Position numbers and translations under genes: made by a program
Shown: positions 1 through 8,273 of the stretch, piece by piece
Layout of the letters: every line of letters starts with the position of its first letter
Numbering within the stretch: the first letter of the stretch is position 1
The notes under the pieces: model-generated
What the model was told of the DNA's origin: nothing
Databases searched by the model: none
Seen by the model: only the letters and a program-made list of their open reading frames with translations
Source of the DNA: Anaerolineae bacterium
Lineage (GTDB): Bacteria; Chloroflexota; Anaerolineae; Anaerolineales; UBA4823
Assembly (NCBI GenBank): GCA_003130835.1
Contig: QEXX01000048.1
Coordinates: 1-64,000 of the forward strand
Length of the DNA: 64,000 bases
Direction: 5' to 3'

Positions 1-3
1 CAG

Positions 4-413
4 GTGACATGCATGTCGCTTACGCGGTAGCACGAGATTTATCTCGTGGATTTAGGCGACATGAATGTCGCGGCACGAATGATTTATCTCGTGGATTCAA
101 GCGACATGAATGTCGCGGCACGAATGATTTATCTCGTGGATTCAGGCGATATGAATGTCGCGGCACGAATGATTTATCTCGTGGATTCAGGCGACATGAA
201 TGTCGCGGCACGAATGATTTATCTCGTGGATTCAGGCGACATGCATGTCGCTTACGCGGTAGCACGAGATTTATCTCGTGGCTTCAGGCGACATGAATGT
301 CGCTTACGCGGTAGCGCGAGATTTATCTCGTGGATTTAGGCGACATGAATGTCGCGGCACAAATGATTTATCTCGTGGATTCAGGCGACATGAATGTCGC
401 GGCACGAATGAAC
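4..413. repeat. Tandem array of nine hairpin-bearing 45/52-bp units
   Basis: The 16-bp palindrome GCGACATGAATGTCGC (or a one- or two-base variant) begins at about 4, 56, 101, 146, 191, 236, 288, 340 and 385, giving steps of 52, 45, 45, 45, 45, 52, 52 and 45. Each step also carries ATTTATCTCGTGG. In the 52-bp type the linker is TTACGCGGTAG and the second element is a perfect hairpin, CACGAGATTTATCTCGTG (one copy reads GCGAG). In the 45-bp type the linker is shorter and the left arm decays to CACGAATG. The array ends near 413, just beyond the stop of the minus-strand gene 423-998. Open frames on both strands across it follow from the repetition (45 is a multiple of 3), not from coding. Confidence 0.93.
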
Positions 414-422
414 TGCGTAACG

Positions 423-998
423 TCAGTTCTTAAAATTATTGGAACCGGAGTCGGCGATGAGTTTTACATCCTGAATGTACAGTATTTGTTTGTTGAAGAG
501 ATTGTTAAGACGCCCTTCCTCTGTGCCGCGGTTAGGCTCGCAGAAAAATTTCACCCGAATGCGCTCCCCGCGGTAGGCGGATAAATCAATCCTCATTTCA
601 TACCAATCACGTGTGCCACCAATGACCTTGACCCGATCCCATTGCACTGAGCCTTCTTTCTGGAGTTCAACATAGCAGAAATTCAGGCGACGCTGAGAGT
701 AATGTTTCACCCAGAATGTTAGGGCAGGTTTTGCCCACGCTTGTTCAATGGGAAAATAAGCTTGACTCATCAACCAAGAATTGACATGGTAATCTGGGTT
801 CGCATAACAACCAGGAACGCCGTCATGGCAAGAATAGGGGGAGAGAATCAGGCTAAATCGGTGAATGTACCATCGGTTGATTTCCATATCCTGACTTGAA
901 GCAGCGTGGACAGGTAAGCCTGTATAAAGGCTTATCGCAACGAGGAGCAGCAGCTCCCAAATGATCATACGAAGGATATTGGGTATTCTTTTCTTCAT
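423..998 (-). CDS. Secreted protein of unknown function
   Basis: This 191-residue protein starts with a clear Sec signal peptide: a basic MKKR start, a hydrophobic stretch to about residue 30, and a likely cut after VHA. The mature part has several Cys and aromatic residues. Its C-terminal half (about 95-185) has alternating hydrophobic strands ending in a segment like IDLSAYRGERIRVKF, which resembles the beta-sandwich modules attached to secreted peptidases or carbohydrate-binding proteins. No catalytic motif was recognised. It starts 27 bases after glnS on the same strand and may be read through from it. Its stop codon lies beside the hairpin array, so the array sits in its 3' flank. The gene looks real from its signal peptide and composition, but the function is unknown. 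Confidence 0.75.
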   Translation of the reverse strand: MKKRIPNILRMIIWELLLLVAISLYTGLPVHAASSQDMEINRWYIHRFSLILSPYSCHDGVPGCYANPDYHVNSWLMSQAYFPIEQAWAKPALTFWVKHYSQRRLNFCYVELQKEGSVQWDRVKVIGGTRDWYEMRIDLSAYRGERIRVKFFCEPNRGTEEGRLNNLFNKQILYIQDVKLIADSGSNNFKN

Positions 999-1025
999 TT
1001 TTACCCTGCGCTTTCTAAAAACAAC

Positions 1026-2720
1026 TCAAACTTCTTTCAGGGAAGCCTCGATTTTTGCCCAAGTGTCCTTGAGGGTAGCGGTTCGGTTAAGGACGAGATG
1101 CCCAGGGCGCGAGTCTTTACTGTCCAAGCAAAAGTATCCCTCCCGTTCTAACTGAAAGCGATCCCCGGGTTTTGCCTCGCCCAAACTCGGTTCCACCTTG
1201 CAATTTGTGAGAATCGTGAGCGAATTCGGGTTAAGGTACTTTAGAAAATCGCCTTCTTCGTCATCTAACGGATTTGGAACGGTGAAGAGGCGGTCATAAA
1301 GGCGTACCTCCGCATCCAAGGCGTGACGGGCAGATACCCAATGGATGGTGGCTTTGACCTTGCGCCCATCTGGCGCAAAACCGCCGCGTGTGTTGGGGTC
1401 ATACGTGCAACGCAATTCGACAACTTCGCCTTTCTCGTTCTTGACCACTTCCTGGCATTTAACAAAGTAACCATATCTTAAGCGAACCTCTCGCCCGGGC
1501 GCTAAGCGATAATACTTCGGGGGTGGTTCTTCCCGAAAATCATCCTGGTCGATATATAAATCGCGACAGAACGGCACCAAACGAGTGCCCATACTCTCGT
1601 CTTCTGGGTTGTTTAGACATTCCATGTATTCTACTTGGTCTGCGGGGTAATTGATCAACGTCACTTTTAAGGGGTTGAGGACGCCCATCACGCGTGGTGC
1701 AGTCTTATTCAGCACCTCACGGATGCAATATTCCAACAGAGCAATATCGACCACGCTATCATTTTTGGCAACCCCGATTCTTTCGCAAAAATTCCGAATC
1801 GCTTCGGGAGGAACACCGCGGCGCCTAAGTCCGGAAAGGGTTGGCATGCGCGGGTCATCCCATCCAGCCACATGTCCCTCTTTGACAAGCTGCAGGAGTT
1901 TTCGTTTGCTCATGACCGTGTAAGATAGATTTAAGCGGGCAAATTCAATTTGCTGGGGATGATAAATGCCTAATTCATCCAAAAACCAATCATAGAGGGG
2001 GCGGTGGTCTTCAAATTCTAGCGTGCAAATCGAATGGGTGATTCCCTCGATGGAGTCGGACACACAATGCGTATAGTCATACATGGGATAGATGCACCAT
2101 TTGTCGCCTACGTGTGGATGAGTGGCGTACTTAATTCGATACATGACCGGGTCGCGCATGTTGAGGTTGGGCGATTTCATATCGATTTTTGCCCGTAAAG
2201 TCCGCGAGCCTTCCGGGAATTCTCCATTGCGCATGCGTTGAAAAAGGTCAAGATTTTCTTCGACCGAGCGATTTCGATAGGGGCTTTCCACACCAGGCTC
2301 GGTAAGGGTACCGCGTTGCTGACGCAACTCTTCTGGAGAGAGATCGTCCACATAAGCCTTGCCTTTTTTAATCAATTGGATGGCATATTCGTAAAGTTGA
2401 TCAAAGTAGTCTGAGGCATGGAAGCAACGATCTCCCCAATCGTAGCCTAGCCAACGCACGTCTTCCTTGATGGCTTCGATATATTCGATATCTTCTTTTT
2501 CGGGATTGGTATCATCAAAGCGAAGGTTGCACAGCCCATTGAACTCTTCGGCAATGCCAAAATTGAGCACGATCGACTTGGCGTGGCCAATGTGAAGATA
2601 CCCATTGGGTTCGGGAGGAAAGCGTGTGTGAACCCGCCCTCCAAAACGATTGGTTTCGATGTCTTTGCGAATCATTTCACGTATAAAATCGCTGCTGGTT
2701 GGTTTTTCAGACTCTGGCAT
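1026..2720 (-). CDS. glnS: Glutaminyl-tRNA synthetase
   Basis: A class Ic aminoacyl-tRNA synthetase that charges tRNA-Gln with glutamine in the cytoplasm. The HIGH signature appears as [15 protein letters not shown] near residue 35-50 and the KMSKS loop as VMSKRKLL near the middle. The C-terminal half has the two-beta-barrel anticodon-binding region of GlnRS. The ORF track begins upstream at 2789, but 2720 is the better start: the protein then begins [13 protein letters not shown], matching the family N-terminus, and a GAGG sits 6 bases before the ATG. The result is 564 residues, close to the bacterial size. A direct GlnRS suggests that the GatCAB amidotransferase is not needed for Gln-tRNA, although it could still serve Asn-tRNA. 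Identification is secure. Confidence 0.97.
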   Translation of the reverse strand: MPESEKPTSSDFIREMIRKDIETNRFGGRVHTRFPPEPNGYLHIGHAKSIVLNFGIAEEFNGLCNLRFDDTNPEKEDIEYIEAIKEDVRWLGYDWGDRCFHASDYFDQLYEYAIQLIKKGKAYVDDLSPEELRQQRGTLTEPGVESPYRNRSVEENLDLFQRMRNGEFPEGSRTLRAKIDMKSPNLNMRDPVMYRIKYATHPHVGDKWCIYPMYDYTHCVSDSIEGITHSICTLEFEDHRPLYDWFLDELGIYHPQQIEFARLNLSYTVMSKRKLLQLVKEGHVAGWDDPRMPTLSGLRRRGVPPEAIRNFCERIGVAKNDSVVDIALLEYCIREVLNKTAPRVMGVLNPLKVTLINYPADQVEYMECLNNPEDESMGTRLVPFCRDLYIDQDDFREEPPPKYYRLAPGREVRLRYGYFVKCQEVVKNEKGEVVELRCTYDPNTRGGFAPDGRKVKATIHWVSARHALDAEVRLYDRLFTVPNPLDDEEGDFLKYLNPNSLTILTNCKVEPSLGEAKPGDRFQLEREGYFCLDSKDSRPGHLVLNRTATLKDTWAKIEASLKEV

Positions 2721-2964
2721 ACTTAACCTCGCAAGGATAAGGTCTTTTAGGCTCTTTTTCCTGCGTTCGCTCAGGTGAAAAGCCTGCATTGGTCAGCGCA
2801 GTCAGGTTGACTAAGCAATCTACCAAAACTCGCTTTTGTTCCTTAATGGGTAGGATAGTTTGGTAAATTGTGCCCGATCTGGGCAATTTTCTGCATGAAC
2901 AGGAACGCTTCAGCCATTATAAAATACTAGGAATGTTTTATCAATATTGAATGACATTCATCCA

Positions 2965-2993
2965 TTGGCAGATGAGGTTTTTTTAGGCATAAT
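2965..2993 (+). promoter_or_regulatory. Candidate promoter for folD in a 376-bp gap
   Basis: The gap 2721-3096 lies between the divergently placed glnS and folD starts. It contains TTGGCA (2965-2970), a 17-base spacer and CATAAT (2988-2993), a reasonable sigma-70-type promoter on the plus strand. Transcription would start near 3000, leaving a leader of about 95 bases. No riboswitch fold or gene was recognised in the rest of the gap. Confidence 0.5.
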
Positions 2994-3096
2994 TCTTGCG
3001 TAGCAAGGGGTTGGGTTGGTGTTCATGCAATGTTTTCAGCGATGGGTACGATTTGGGAAGAGGTACTTACAAGAATAATTCCATAAGGAGAGTGAG

Positions 3097-3975
3097 ATGA
3101 CAGCACAAATTATTGATGGAAAATTAATTGCTCAGAAAGTCAGAGAGGAAGTCGCTGCTGAAGTAAAGAAAATGGTCGAAGCTGGAAAGCCGCGGCCTGG
3201 TTTAGCAACCGTCTTAGTTGGCGACCGTGTGGATTCGGCGACCTATGTGCGCTCAAAGCAAAAAGCTTGTGCCGAACTGGGGATCGAGTCTTATGGACAT
3301 CATCTGCCCGCCGATGCTACCCAGCAGGAGGTGGAGGATTTGGTTAAGCGTCTCAGTGATGATCCAAAAGTCAATGGTATCCTGGTTCAGCTACCCTTGC
3401 CCTCTCACCTCAACGAGGAACGCGTTTTACAGACCATTGCGCTGGAGAAAGATGTCGATGGATTTCATCCGATTAACATCGGCCGTTTAGCCCAAAAAGG
3501 CCGTGAACCCTTGTTTATTCCTTGTACTCCCTATGGATGTATTTATTTGTTAGAACAAGCCGGCGTGCAAATTGAAGGAGCGAATGCAGTGGTATTAGGG
3601 CGTTCCAACATTGTCGGGATGCCAGCCGCTCTCTTGTTGATCGGGAAAAACGCCACCACAACCGTTTGCCACTCGCGCACAAGGGACTTGCCCGATGTCG
3701 TGCGACAGGCTGATATACTGATCGCCGCCATCGGAAAAGCTGAGATGGTGCGCGGCAGTTGGATTAAACCCGGCGCAGCAGTCATCGATGTCGGAATCAA
3801 TAGCAAGGAAGACCCCACCAAGGAAAAGGGCTACCGCCTGGTAGGCGATGTCAACTTTGAAGAGGCAAAAGAAGTTGCCGGGTGGATAACACCCGTGCCG
3901 GGTGGAGTTGGACCGATGACCATTGCCATGCTGATGAAAAACACTCTGCGCGCTGCCCAAATTCAGAACCCCTAG
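3097..3975 (+). CDS. folD: Bifunctional methylenetetrahydrofolate dehydrogenase/cyclohydrolase
   Basis: FolD oxidises 5,10-methylene-THF to 5,10-methenyl-THF with NADP and then hydrolyses it to 10-formyl-THF, feeding purine and formyl-Met synthesis. The 292-residue length is typical. Visible motifs are TYVRSKQKAC with the catalytic Lys (about 45-55), VQLPLPSHL, KDVDGFHPINIGRL, the NADP-binding Rossmann segment VVLGRSNIVGMPAALLL (about 165-182), and the C-terminal PVPGGVGPMTIAML. AAGGAGAGTGAG immediately before the ATG is a strong ribosome site. The gene is flanked by its own promoter candidate and a strong terminator, so it is probably monocistronic and separate from the catabolic cluster that follows. 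Confidence 0.97.
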   Translation: MTAQIIDGKLIAQKVREEVAAEVKKMVEAGKPRPGLATVLVGDRVDSATYVRSKQKACAELGIESYGHHLPADATQQEVEDLVKRLSDDPKVNGILVQLPLPSHLNEERVLQTIALEKDVDGFHPINIGRLAQKGREPLFIPCTPYGCIYLLEQAGVQIEGANAVVLGRSNIVGMPAALLLIGKNATTTVCHSRTRDLPDVVRQADILIAAIGKAEMVRGSWIKPGAAVIDVGINSKEDPTKEKGYRLVGDVNFEEAKEVAGWITPVPGGVGPMTIAMLMKNTLRAAQIQNP

Positions 3976-4003
3976 TTTTCTGCATCTAAACCAGGATTGA
4001 TGC

Positions 4004-4039
4004 AAAACACCGTCAGAGGCCTTTCTGACGGTGTTTTTT
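4004..4039 (+). terminator. Intrinsic terminator after folD
   Basis: AAACACCGTCAGA pairs with TCTGACGGTGTTT around a short GGCCTT loop and runs into a T tract. It isolates folD from the promoter region of the next cluster. Confidence 0.93.
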
Positions 4040-4078
4040 ACATTGCTCACCATGAAGATAAAATGAGAAAAAATTAAT

Positions 4079-4134
4079 TTGTCAGACAATTGACGGATTC
4101 TAGCCAATATGCTATACTATGTTTTGTCAGACAA
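4079..4134 (+). promoter_or_regulatory. Cluster promoter with two GntR-type operators
   Basis: The promoter reads TTGACG (4090-4095), 17 bases, then TGC-TATACT (-10 at 4113-4118, with an extended -10 TG). The identical odd palindrome TTGTCAGACAA occurs twice, at 4079-4089 abutting the -35 and at 4124-4134 over the expected transcription start. The centres are 45 bp apart. TTGTC-N-GACAA fits the GT-n-AC core of GntR-family operators (compare the FadR site TGGTCNGACC). The second gene of the cluster encodes a GntR regulator, so autoregulated repression is the simplest reading. No other copy was noticed in the window. Confidence 0.8.
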
Positions 4135-4151
4135 ATAGGGATTGAGGAATT

Positions 4152-5537
4152 ATGGCGACATTACTCGTTCGAAATTGTGCTGTCTTAGTAACGATGGATG
4201 AAAAGCGCCGTGAAATTAAGCATGGCGGCATGTTTATTCGAGATGGGTTTATTGAACAAGTCGGCGAAAGTGACGAATTACCCAATAGCGCTGACGAAGT
4301 TCTTGACCTAAGCGACCATATTGTCCTACCTGGTTTGATCAACACTCATCACCATTTTTATCAAACCTTGACGCGCGTGGTGCCGGCAGCCCAAAATGCG
4401 AACCTGTTCCAATGGTTAAAGACTTTGTATCCGATCTGGGCTCGAATGACTCCACAGGATGTTCGAGTTTCCACCCAAACTGCATTGAGTGAGTTGGCGC
4501 TTTCGGGCTGCACCACTGCTTCGGATCATCTTTATCTTTTCCCCAATGGTTCACGGTTAGATGATGAGATTGAAGCGGCAGCCGAAGTTGGCTTGCGCTT
4601 GCAGGCTTCGCGGGGTTCGATGAGCTTAGGGGAGAGCAAAGGGGGCTTGCCGCCGGATAGCGTTGTGGAAGACGAAGCTTCGATTTTACGCGACTCGCAA
4701 CGCTTGATCGAGCAATATCACGATCCAAAGCCGGGCGCCATGGTGCAGATCGTCCTTGCGCCGTGTTCCCCTTTTAGTGTGACGGGCGAACTGATGCGGG
4801 AATCGGCAGCTTTAGCGCGCCAGTATGGCGTGCGGCTGCATACCCACTTAGCAGAGACGCAAGACGAAGAACAGTTTTGCTTACAGAAATTCGGTTATCG
4901 CCCTGTCGAATACATGGAGCAAGTTGATTGGCTTGGTGAGGATGTCTGGTTTGCCCATTCGGTGCATGTCAACGATGAAGAAATTGAAATCTATCGCACG
5001 AGTGGAAGTGGGGTTGCTCACTGTCCGACTTCGAATATGCGTTTGGCATCCGGAATTGCACCGATCTTAAAGATGCTCAATCAAGGGGTCAAAGTGGGCT
5101 TGGGGGTTGATGGTTCGGCAAGCAATGATGGCTCAAATCTCTTGGAAGAAGCCCGCCAAGCCATGTTGGTGGCGCGTTTGAAAGCCGCTTTGGAAGGTGC
5201 CTCCCTTTCTCAGGAAGATTCGCCCCCCTTGATGACTGCTCGCCAGGCGTTGGAGATCGCCACGCGAGGGGGAGCATCTGTGCTGGGACGCAACGATATT
5301 GGCTCGTTAGAAGTTGGCAAATGTGCAGACTTTTTTGCCATTCATTTAGAACGACTAGACTATGCGGGCGCCCTGCATGACCCGGTGGCAGCCGTGGTGT
5401 TCTGCGCTCCGGTTCGGGCAGACTATACCGTGGTGGGGGGACGGTTGGTGGTGAAGCATGGAAGACTGGTCAATCTAGAGGAAGCCGACTTGGTGAACCG
5501 CCATAACGAAGCTGCAAAACGCTTGTTGAATGGTTGA
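4152..5537 (+). CDS. Amidohydrolase, 8-oxoguanine/guanine deaminase-like (SsnA-type)
   Basis: A 461-residue metal-dependent hydrolase of the ATZ/TRZ/guanine deaminase group. Metal ligands are visible as LINTHHHFYQTL (about residue 63-74), HTHLAE (about 227-232), the third His in WFAHSVHVN, and GLGVDGSASND with the catalytic Asp. The overall pattern resembles 8-oxoguanine deaminase, which converts 8-oxoguanine to urate; guanine deaminase and other aminohydrolases of the s-triazine group are alternatives that sequence reading alone cannot separate. It is the first gene after the operator-flanked promoter. Its stop is followed 17 bases later by the GntR start, so the two are co-transcribed. In the Escherichia coli purine-related cluster a member of this family, ssnA, also lies near ygeW, hyuA and a carbamate kinase gene. 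Confidence 0.85.
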   Translation: MATLLVRNCAVLVTMDEKRREIKHGGMFIRDGFIEQVGESDELPNSADEVLDLSDHIVLPGLINTHHHFYQTLTRVVPAAQNANLFQWLKTLYPIWARMTPQDVRVSTQTALSELALSGCTTASDHLYLFPNGSRLDDEIEAAAEVGLRLQASRGSMSLGESKGGLPPDSVVEDEASILRDSQRLIEQYHDPKPGAMVQIVLAPCSPFSVTGELMRESAALARQYGVRLHTHLAETQDEEQFCLQKFGYRPVEYMEQVDWLGEDVWFAHSVHVNDEEIEIYRTSGSGVAHCPTSNMRLASGIAPILKMLNQGVKVGLGVDGSASNDGSNLLEEARQAMLVARLKAALEGASLSQEDSPPLMTARQALEIATRGGASVLGRNDIGSLEVGKCADFFAIHLERLDYAGALHDPVAAVVFCAPVRADYTVVGGRLVVKHGRLVNLEEADLVNRHNEAAKRLLNG

Positions 5538-5554
5538 GTGTTCATGAGGTTTCC

Positions 5555-6298
5555 ATGAGCGAAGCGACCCAGAGTTTGCAAGAACGATTGGCGGCGATCA
5601 TTGCCCAAACGCCCCCCGGCATGCGTTTGCCTTCCGAACCGGATTTGGCGCGCGAGATGGGGGTTTCCCGCGCTAGTCTGCGTGAGGCAATGCGTACGTT
5701 TGAGATGCAAGGCATGATCCACCGCCGCCCACGCGCAGGCACCTACGTGATGCAACCGCCAGCCGTGATTGAGAGCGGCTTAGAGGTGCTCGAAAGTATT
5801 GATACCTTAGCCGCTCGTATGGGGCTACCAGTTTGTATGGGAGATGTGTCGATCCAAAAACGTCTAGCCACTCGGGAGGAAGCCACAGCGCTTGGACTCA
5901 TGGAGAGCGCTCTGGTTTTGGACATTCGTCGCTCGATCTTAACCCAGAAAAAGGCGGTTGCCTATCTCATTGATGTGTTGCCCGAAGGTCTGATAGGGGA
6001 TGAAGAAATGTGTGAGTTTCAAGGATCGGTATTGGATTTGCTCTTGAAGCGGGGTTCTCCTTCACTTCAGTCCTCGCGCTGTGAAATCAATGTGATTCAG
6101 GCAAACCGTGAGTTGGCAAAGGTGTTTGGCATTCAACGCGGCGATGGATTGCTGATGTTCCGAGCTTGGTTGTATACCGTAAGCGGTCAAGTGATCGACT
6201 ATTCGTTTAGTTATTTCTTGCCTGGCTACTTTCGCTTTCATGTCGTGCGAAGAGTTGGGCAGGTTATCAACCCTAATTTAAATCCAACAATCAAATAA
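5555..6298 (+). CDS. GntR-family transcriptional regulator with UTRA domain
   Basis: A 247-residue DNA-binding regulator. Residues about 5-70 form the winged helix-turn-helix, with GMRLPSEPDLAREMGVSR and the wing RPRAGTYV. From about 90 to 240 runs a UTRA-like ligand domain (EEATALGLMESALVLDIRR, FGIQRGDGLLMFRAWLY). The ORF track starts at a TTG (5534) overlapping the previous stop; the ATG at 5555 is preferred because GAGG lies 6 bases upstream and the protein then begins just before the HTH. It probably binds the two TTGTCAGACAA sites upstream and responds to a pathway metabolite. Both are inferences from context. Confidence 0.9.
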   Translation: MSEATQSLQERLAAIIAQTPPGMRLPSEPDLAREMGVSRASLREAMRTFEMQGMIHRRPRAGTYVMQPPAVIESGLEVLESIDTLAARMGLPVCMGDVSIQKRLATREEATALGLMESALVLDIRRSILTQKKAVAYLIDVLPEGLIGDEEMCEFQGSVLDLLLKRGSPSLQSSRCEINVIQANRELAKVFGIQRGDGLLMFRAWLYTVSGQVIDYSFSYFLPGYFRFHVVRRVGQVINPNLNPTIK

Positions 6299-6310
6299 GG
6301 AGAGTGTAAC

Positions 6311-7264
6311 ATGCGTAGTTTTATGGGCCGCGACATCTTGTCGCTCAAAGATTTCGAACGAAATGAATTTTTCCACATCTTTGAAGTCGCTGCGAAAATG
6401 GAGCCGATTGCTCGCAGTCGGCGCAACTCCGATATGCTCAAGGAGAAAACCCTGGTCGCAGCGTTCTATCAACCTTCCACCCGCACGCGCCTCGCTCACG
6501 AAGCAGCTATGCATCGCTTGGGTGGGCACGTAGTCGGTTTTGCCGATCCGAAGATGACCCGCGCAGGTGACTTCTATCAGGAATCGATCAAAGACACCGT
6601 CAAAATGCTGGAATTCTATGGTGACGTGATTGTGATGCGCCATTTCCAGCAAGGTGCTCCGCATGAAGCTGCCAAATGGGCTTCGATTCCGGTGATTAAC
6701 GGTGGCGATGGTTGGGGCGAACATCCAACCCAGATCCTGACTGACTTATACACCGTCCTGCGCGAGAAAGGCCGCATCGATGGGCTACGTTGGTTAGCCG
6801 TCGGTGATATGCGCATGCGCACGATGCACTCCTTGGCATACGCACTCACCCAATTTGACTGCCCGATCACTTTTGTCGCTCCACCGGAGATGACCCTAAC
6901 GGAAGAATTCAAGGCTGAACTGCGTCAGTACAGCTTAGATTTCAAGGAAGCTGAGCACGTTGAGCAAGCCATCAGCACAGCGGACGTCATTTTGGTTGAG
7001 CCAGTGGTGCAACCGGATTACACCAAATCCCGCGATGAACGCACGGGCGAAGTGAGCTTGACTCCTGCGAATTACAAGATTACCCGCCAACTGCTGGAGA
7101 CCAAAGCCAAACCGGATGCCATCCTACTGCACTCCTTACCCCGCATGGATGAAATCCCGACCGATGTAGACATTACGCGCTGGTCGCGCTACTGGCAAGA
7201 AGCCTTCAACGGGGTTGTGATGCGCATGGCTCTGCTAGCCTTAGTTTTAGGTGCGATGGAATAA
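6311..7264 (+). CDS. ATCase-like carbamoyltransferase, probably not aspartate-specific
   Basis: A 317-residue member of the aspartate/ornithine carbamoyltransferase fold. Carbamoyl-phosphate elements are intact: PSTRTR (about 55-60), VMRH, GEHPTQIL and LLHSLPRMDEI. Compared with E. coli PyrB from memory, the second-substrate side is altered. The 80s-loop segment with the catalytic Lys (KKGET in PyrB) reads RAGDFYQES, and the aspartate-binding TRVQ (Arg229, Gln231) reads EPVV. No pyrC or pyrI is nearby; the neighbours are a YgeW-type carbamoyltransferase and carbamate kinase. A degradative role, phosphorolysing a ureido compound to carbamoyl phosphate, is inferred. A biosynthetic PyrB role is the main alternative. 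AAGGAGAGTGTAAC precedes the ATG. Confidence 0.85.
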   Translation: MRSFMGRDILSLKDFERNEFFHIFEVAAKMEPIARSRRNSDMLKEKTLVAAFYQPSTRTRLAHEAAMHRLGGHVVGFADPKMTRAGDFYQESIKDTVKMLEFYGDVIVMRHFQQGAPHEAAKWASIPVINGGDGWGEHPTQILTDLYTVLREKGRIDGLRWLAVGDMRMRTMHSLAYALTQFDCPITFVAPPEMTLTEEFKAELRQYSLDFKEAEHVEQAISTADVILVEPVVQPDYTKSRDERTGEVSLTPANYKITRQLLETKAKPDAILLHSLPRMDEIPTDVDITRWSRYWQEAFNGVVMRMALLALVLGAME

Positions 7265-7276
7265 TCGGAGGCAAAG

Positions 7277-8272
7277 ATGCAAACCCATTTCTACGGAAGA
7301 GACCTAATTGGTGATTTGGATTTCAGTAAAGAAGAAGTCGAAACCGTCCTGGATGTTGCCTTTGACCTGAAGCGCAAGCGGGCTTTAGGCCAGCCCCATG
7401 CCTATTTGCGCGATAAGGTCTTGGCAATGCTGTTCTTCTTCTCTAGTACGCGCACGCGTGGCTCTTTCGAAGCGGGCATGGCACAGCTTGGTGGTCATGC
7501 AGCATTCATTGAGAGCAAGACCACCCAAATTGCCCATGGCGATACCCCAAAGGAAATCGGCGAGATCTTCGGCCGCTATTTCGACGGAATTGCGATTCGC
7601 CATGTGGATTGGGGTGTTGGCAATAAATACTTGAATGAGGTCGCCAAATATTCGCGCGTGCCAGTGTTGAATATGCAGTGCGACATTTATCACCCCTTCC
7701 AAATCTTAGCTGACTTGATGACCATTGTCGAAAAGAAGGGCCGCGATTTGCGCCGCAAGAAGATGGTGGTTTCTTGGGCATACGCCGCCTCATATCAGAA
7801 ACCGATGTCGGTACCTCAATCCCTAGTGGTCCAAATGCCACGCTTTGGTTTGGATGTCGTTCTTGTCCATCCACCCGAATTTCGCTTGATGCCTGAGATT
7901 ATGGATATGGCTCAGGAACAAGCCCGCAAGTACGGGACGGGATTTGAGGTAATCAGCGATCCGGATGGGATGGAAAAAGCCTTTAAAGACGCCGATATTA
8001 TCTATGCCAAATCGTGGGGCGCTATGGTGCATACGCCGGATGCCGAGGAAGGGGCAAAGATCATCAAGAAATATGCTCATTGGATTACCGATGAGCGCAA
8101 GATGGCTTTAGCAAAACCTGATGCGATTTACATGCATCCCTTGCCTGCAGACCGCAATATTGAGGTGACAGATGGCGTTATCGATAGTGCACAGTCGGTT
8201 GTCTATGACGAGGCGGAAAACCGCATGCATGTTCAGAAAGCGGTCATGGCTTTGACCATGGGAGGAATCTAA
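7277..8272 (+). CDS. YgeW-family knotted carbamoyltransferase
   Basis: A 331-residue carbamoyltransferase starting 12 bases after the previous gene. It matches remembered E. coli YgeW block by block: SSTRTR, TQIAHGDT (YgeW SQIAHGET), LNMQCDIYHPFQILADL (LVNLQCDIDHPTQSMADL), WAYAASYQKPMSVPQ (WAYSPSYGKPLSVPQ), DADIIYAKSWGA and YMHPLPAD. YgeW proteins are not ornithine carbamoyltransferases. Recent work links them to anaerobic purine breakdown, where they are thought to release carbamoyl phosphate from a ureido intermediate; I recall this without being able to check it. The protein is shorter than YgeW (about 396 residues), mostly near the C-terminus, so substrate identity is open. It directly precedes carbamate kinase. 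Confidence 0.88.
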   Translation: MQTHFYGRDLIGDLDFSKEEVETVLDVAFDLKRKRALGQPHAYLRDKVLAMLFFFSSTRTRGSFEAGMAQLGGHAAFIESKTTQIAHGDTPKEIGEIFGRYFDGIAIRHVDWGVGNKYLNEVAKYSRVPVLNMQCDIYHPFQILADLMTIVEKKGRDLRRKKMVVSWAYAASYQKPMSVPQSLVVQMPRFGLDVVLVHPPEFRLMPEIMDMAQEQARKYGTGFEVISDPDGMEKAFKDADIIYAKSWGAMVHTPDAEEGAKIIKKYAHWITDERKMALAKPDAIYMHPLPADRNIEVTDGVIDSAQSVVYDEAENRMHVQKAVMALTMGGI

Positions 8273-8273
8273 G

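Noticed and set aside
9-339. ORFs on both strands in the repeat array (81-97 codons)
   Set aside because: Their sequence is only the tandem unit read in different frames; two plus-strand frames and one minus-strand frame are open because the 45-bp unit is a multiple of three and lacks stops.
4-413. CRISPR array
   Set aside because: The spacers would be as conserved as the repeats, and no cas genes are in the window; it is a hairpin minisatellite.
6311-8272. pyrB and argF for the two carbamoyltransferases
   Set aside because: Second-substrate residues and block similarity to YgeW, plus adjacent carbamate kinase and absence of pyr/arg genes, argue against biosynthetic names.
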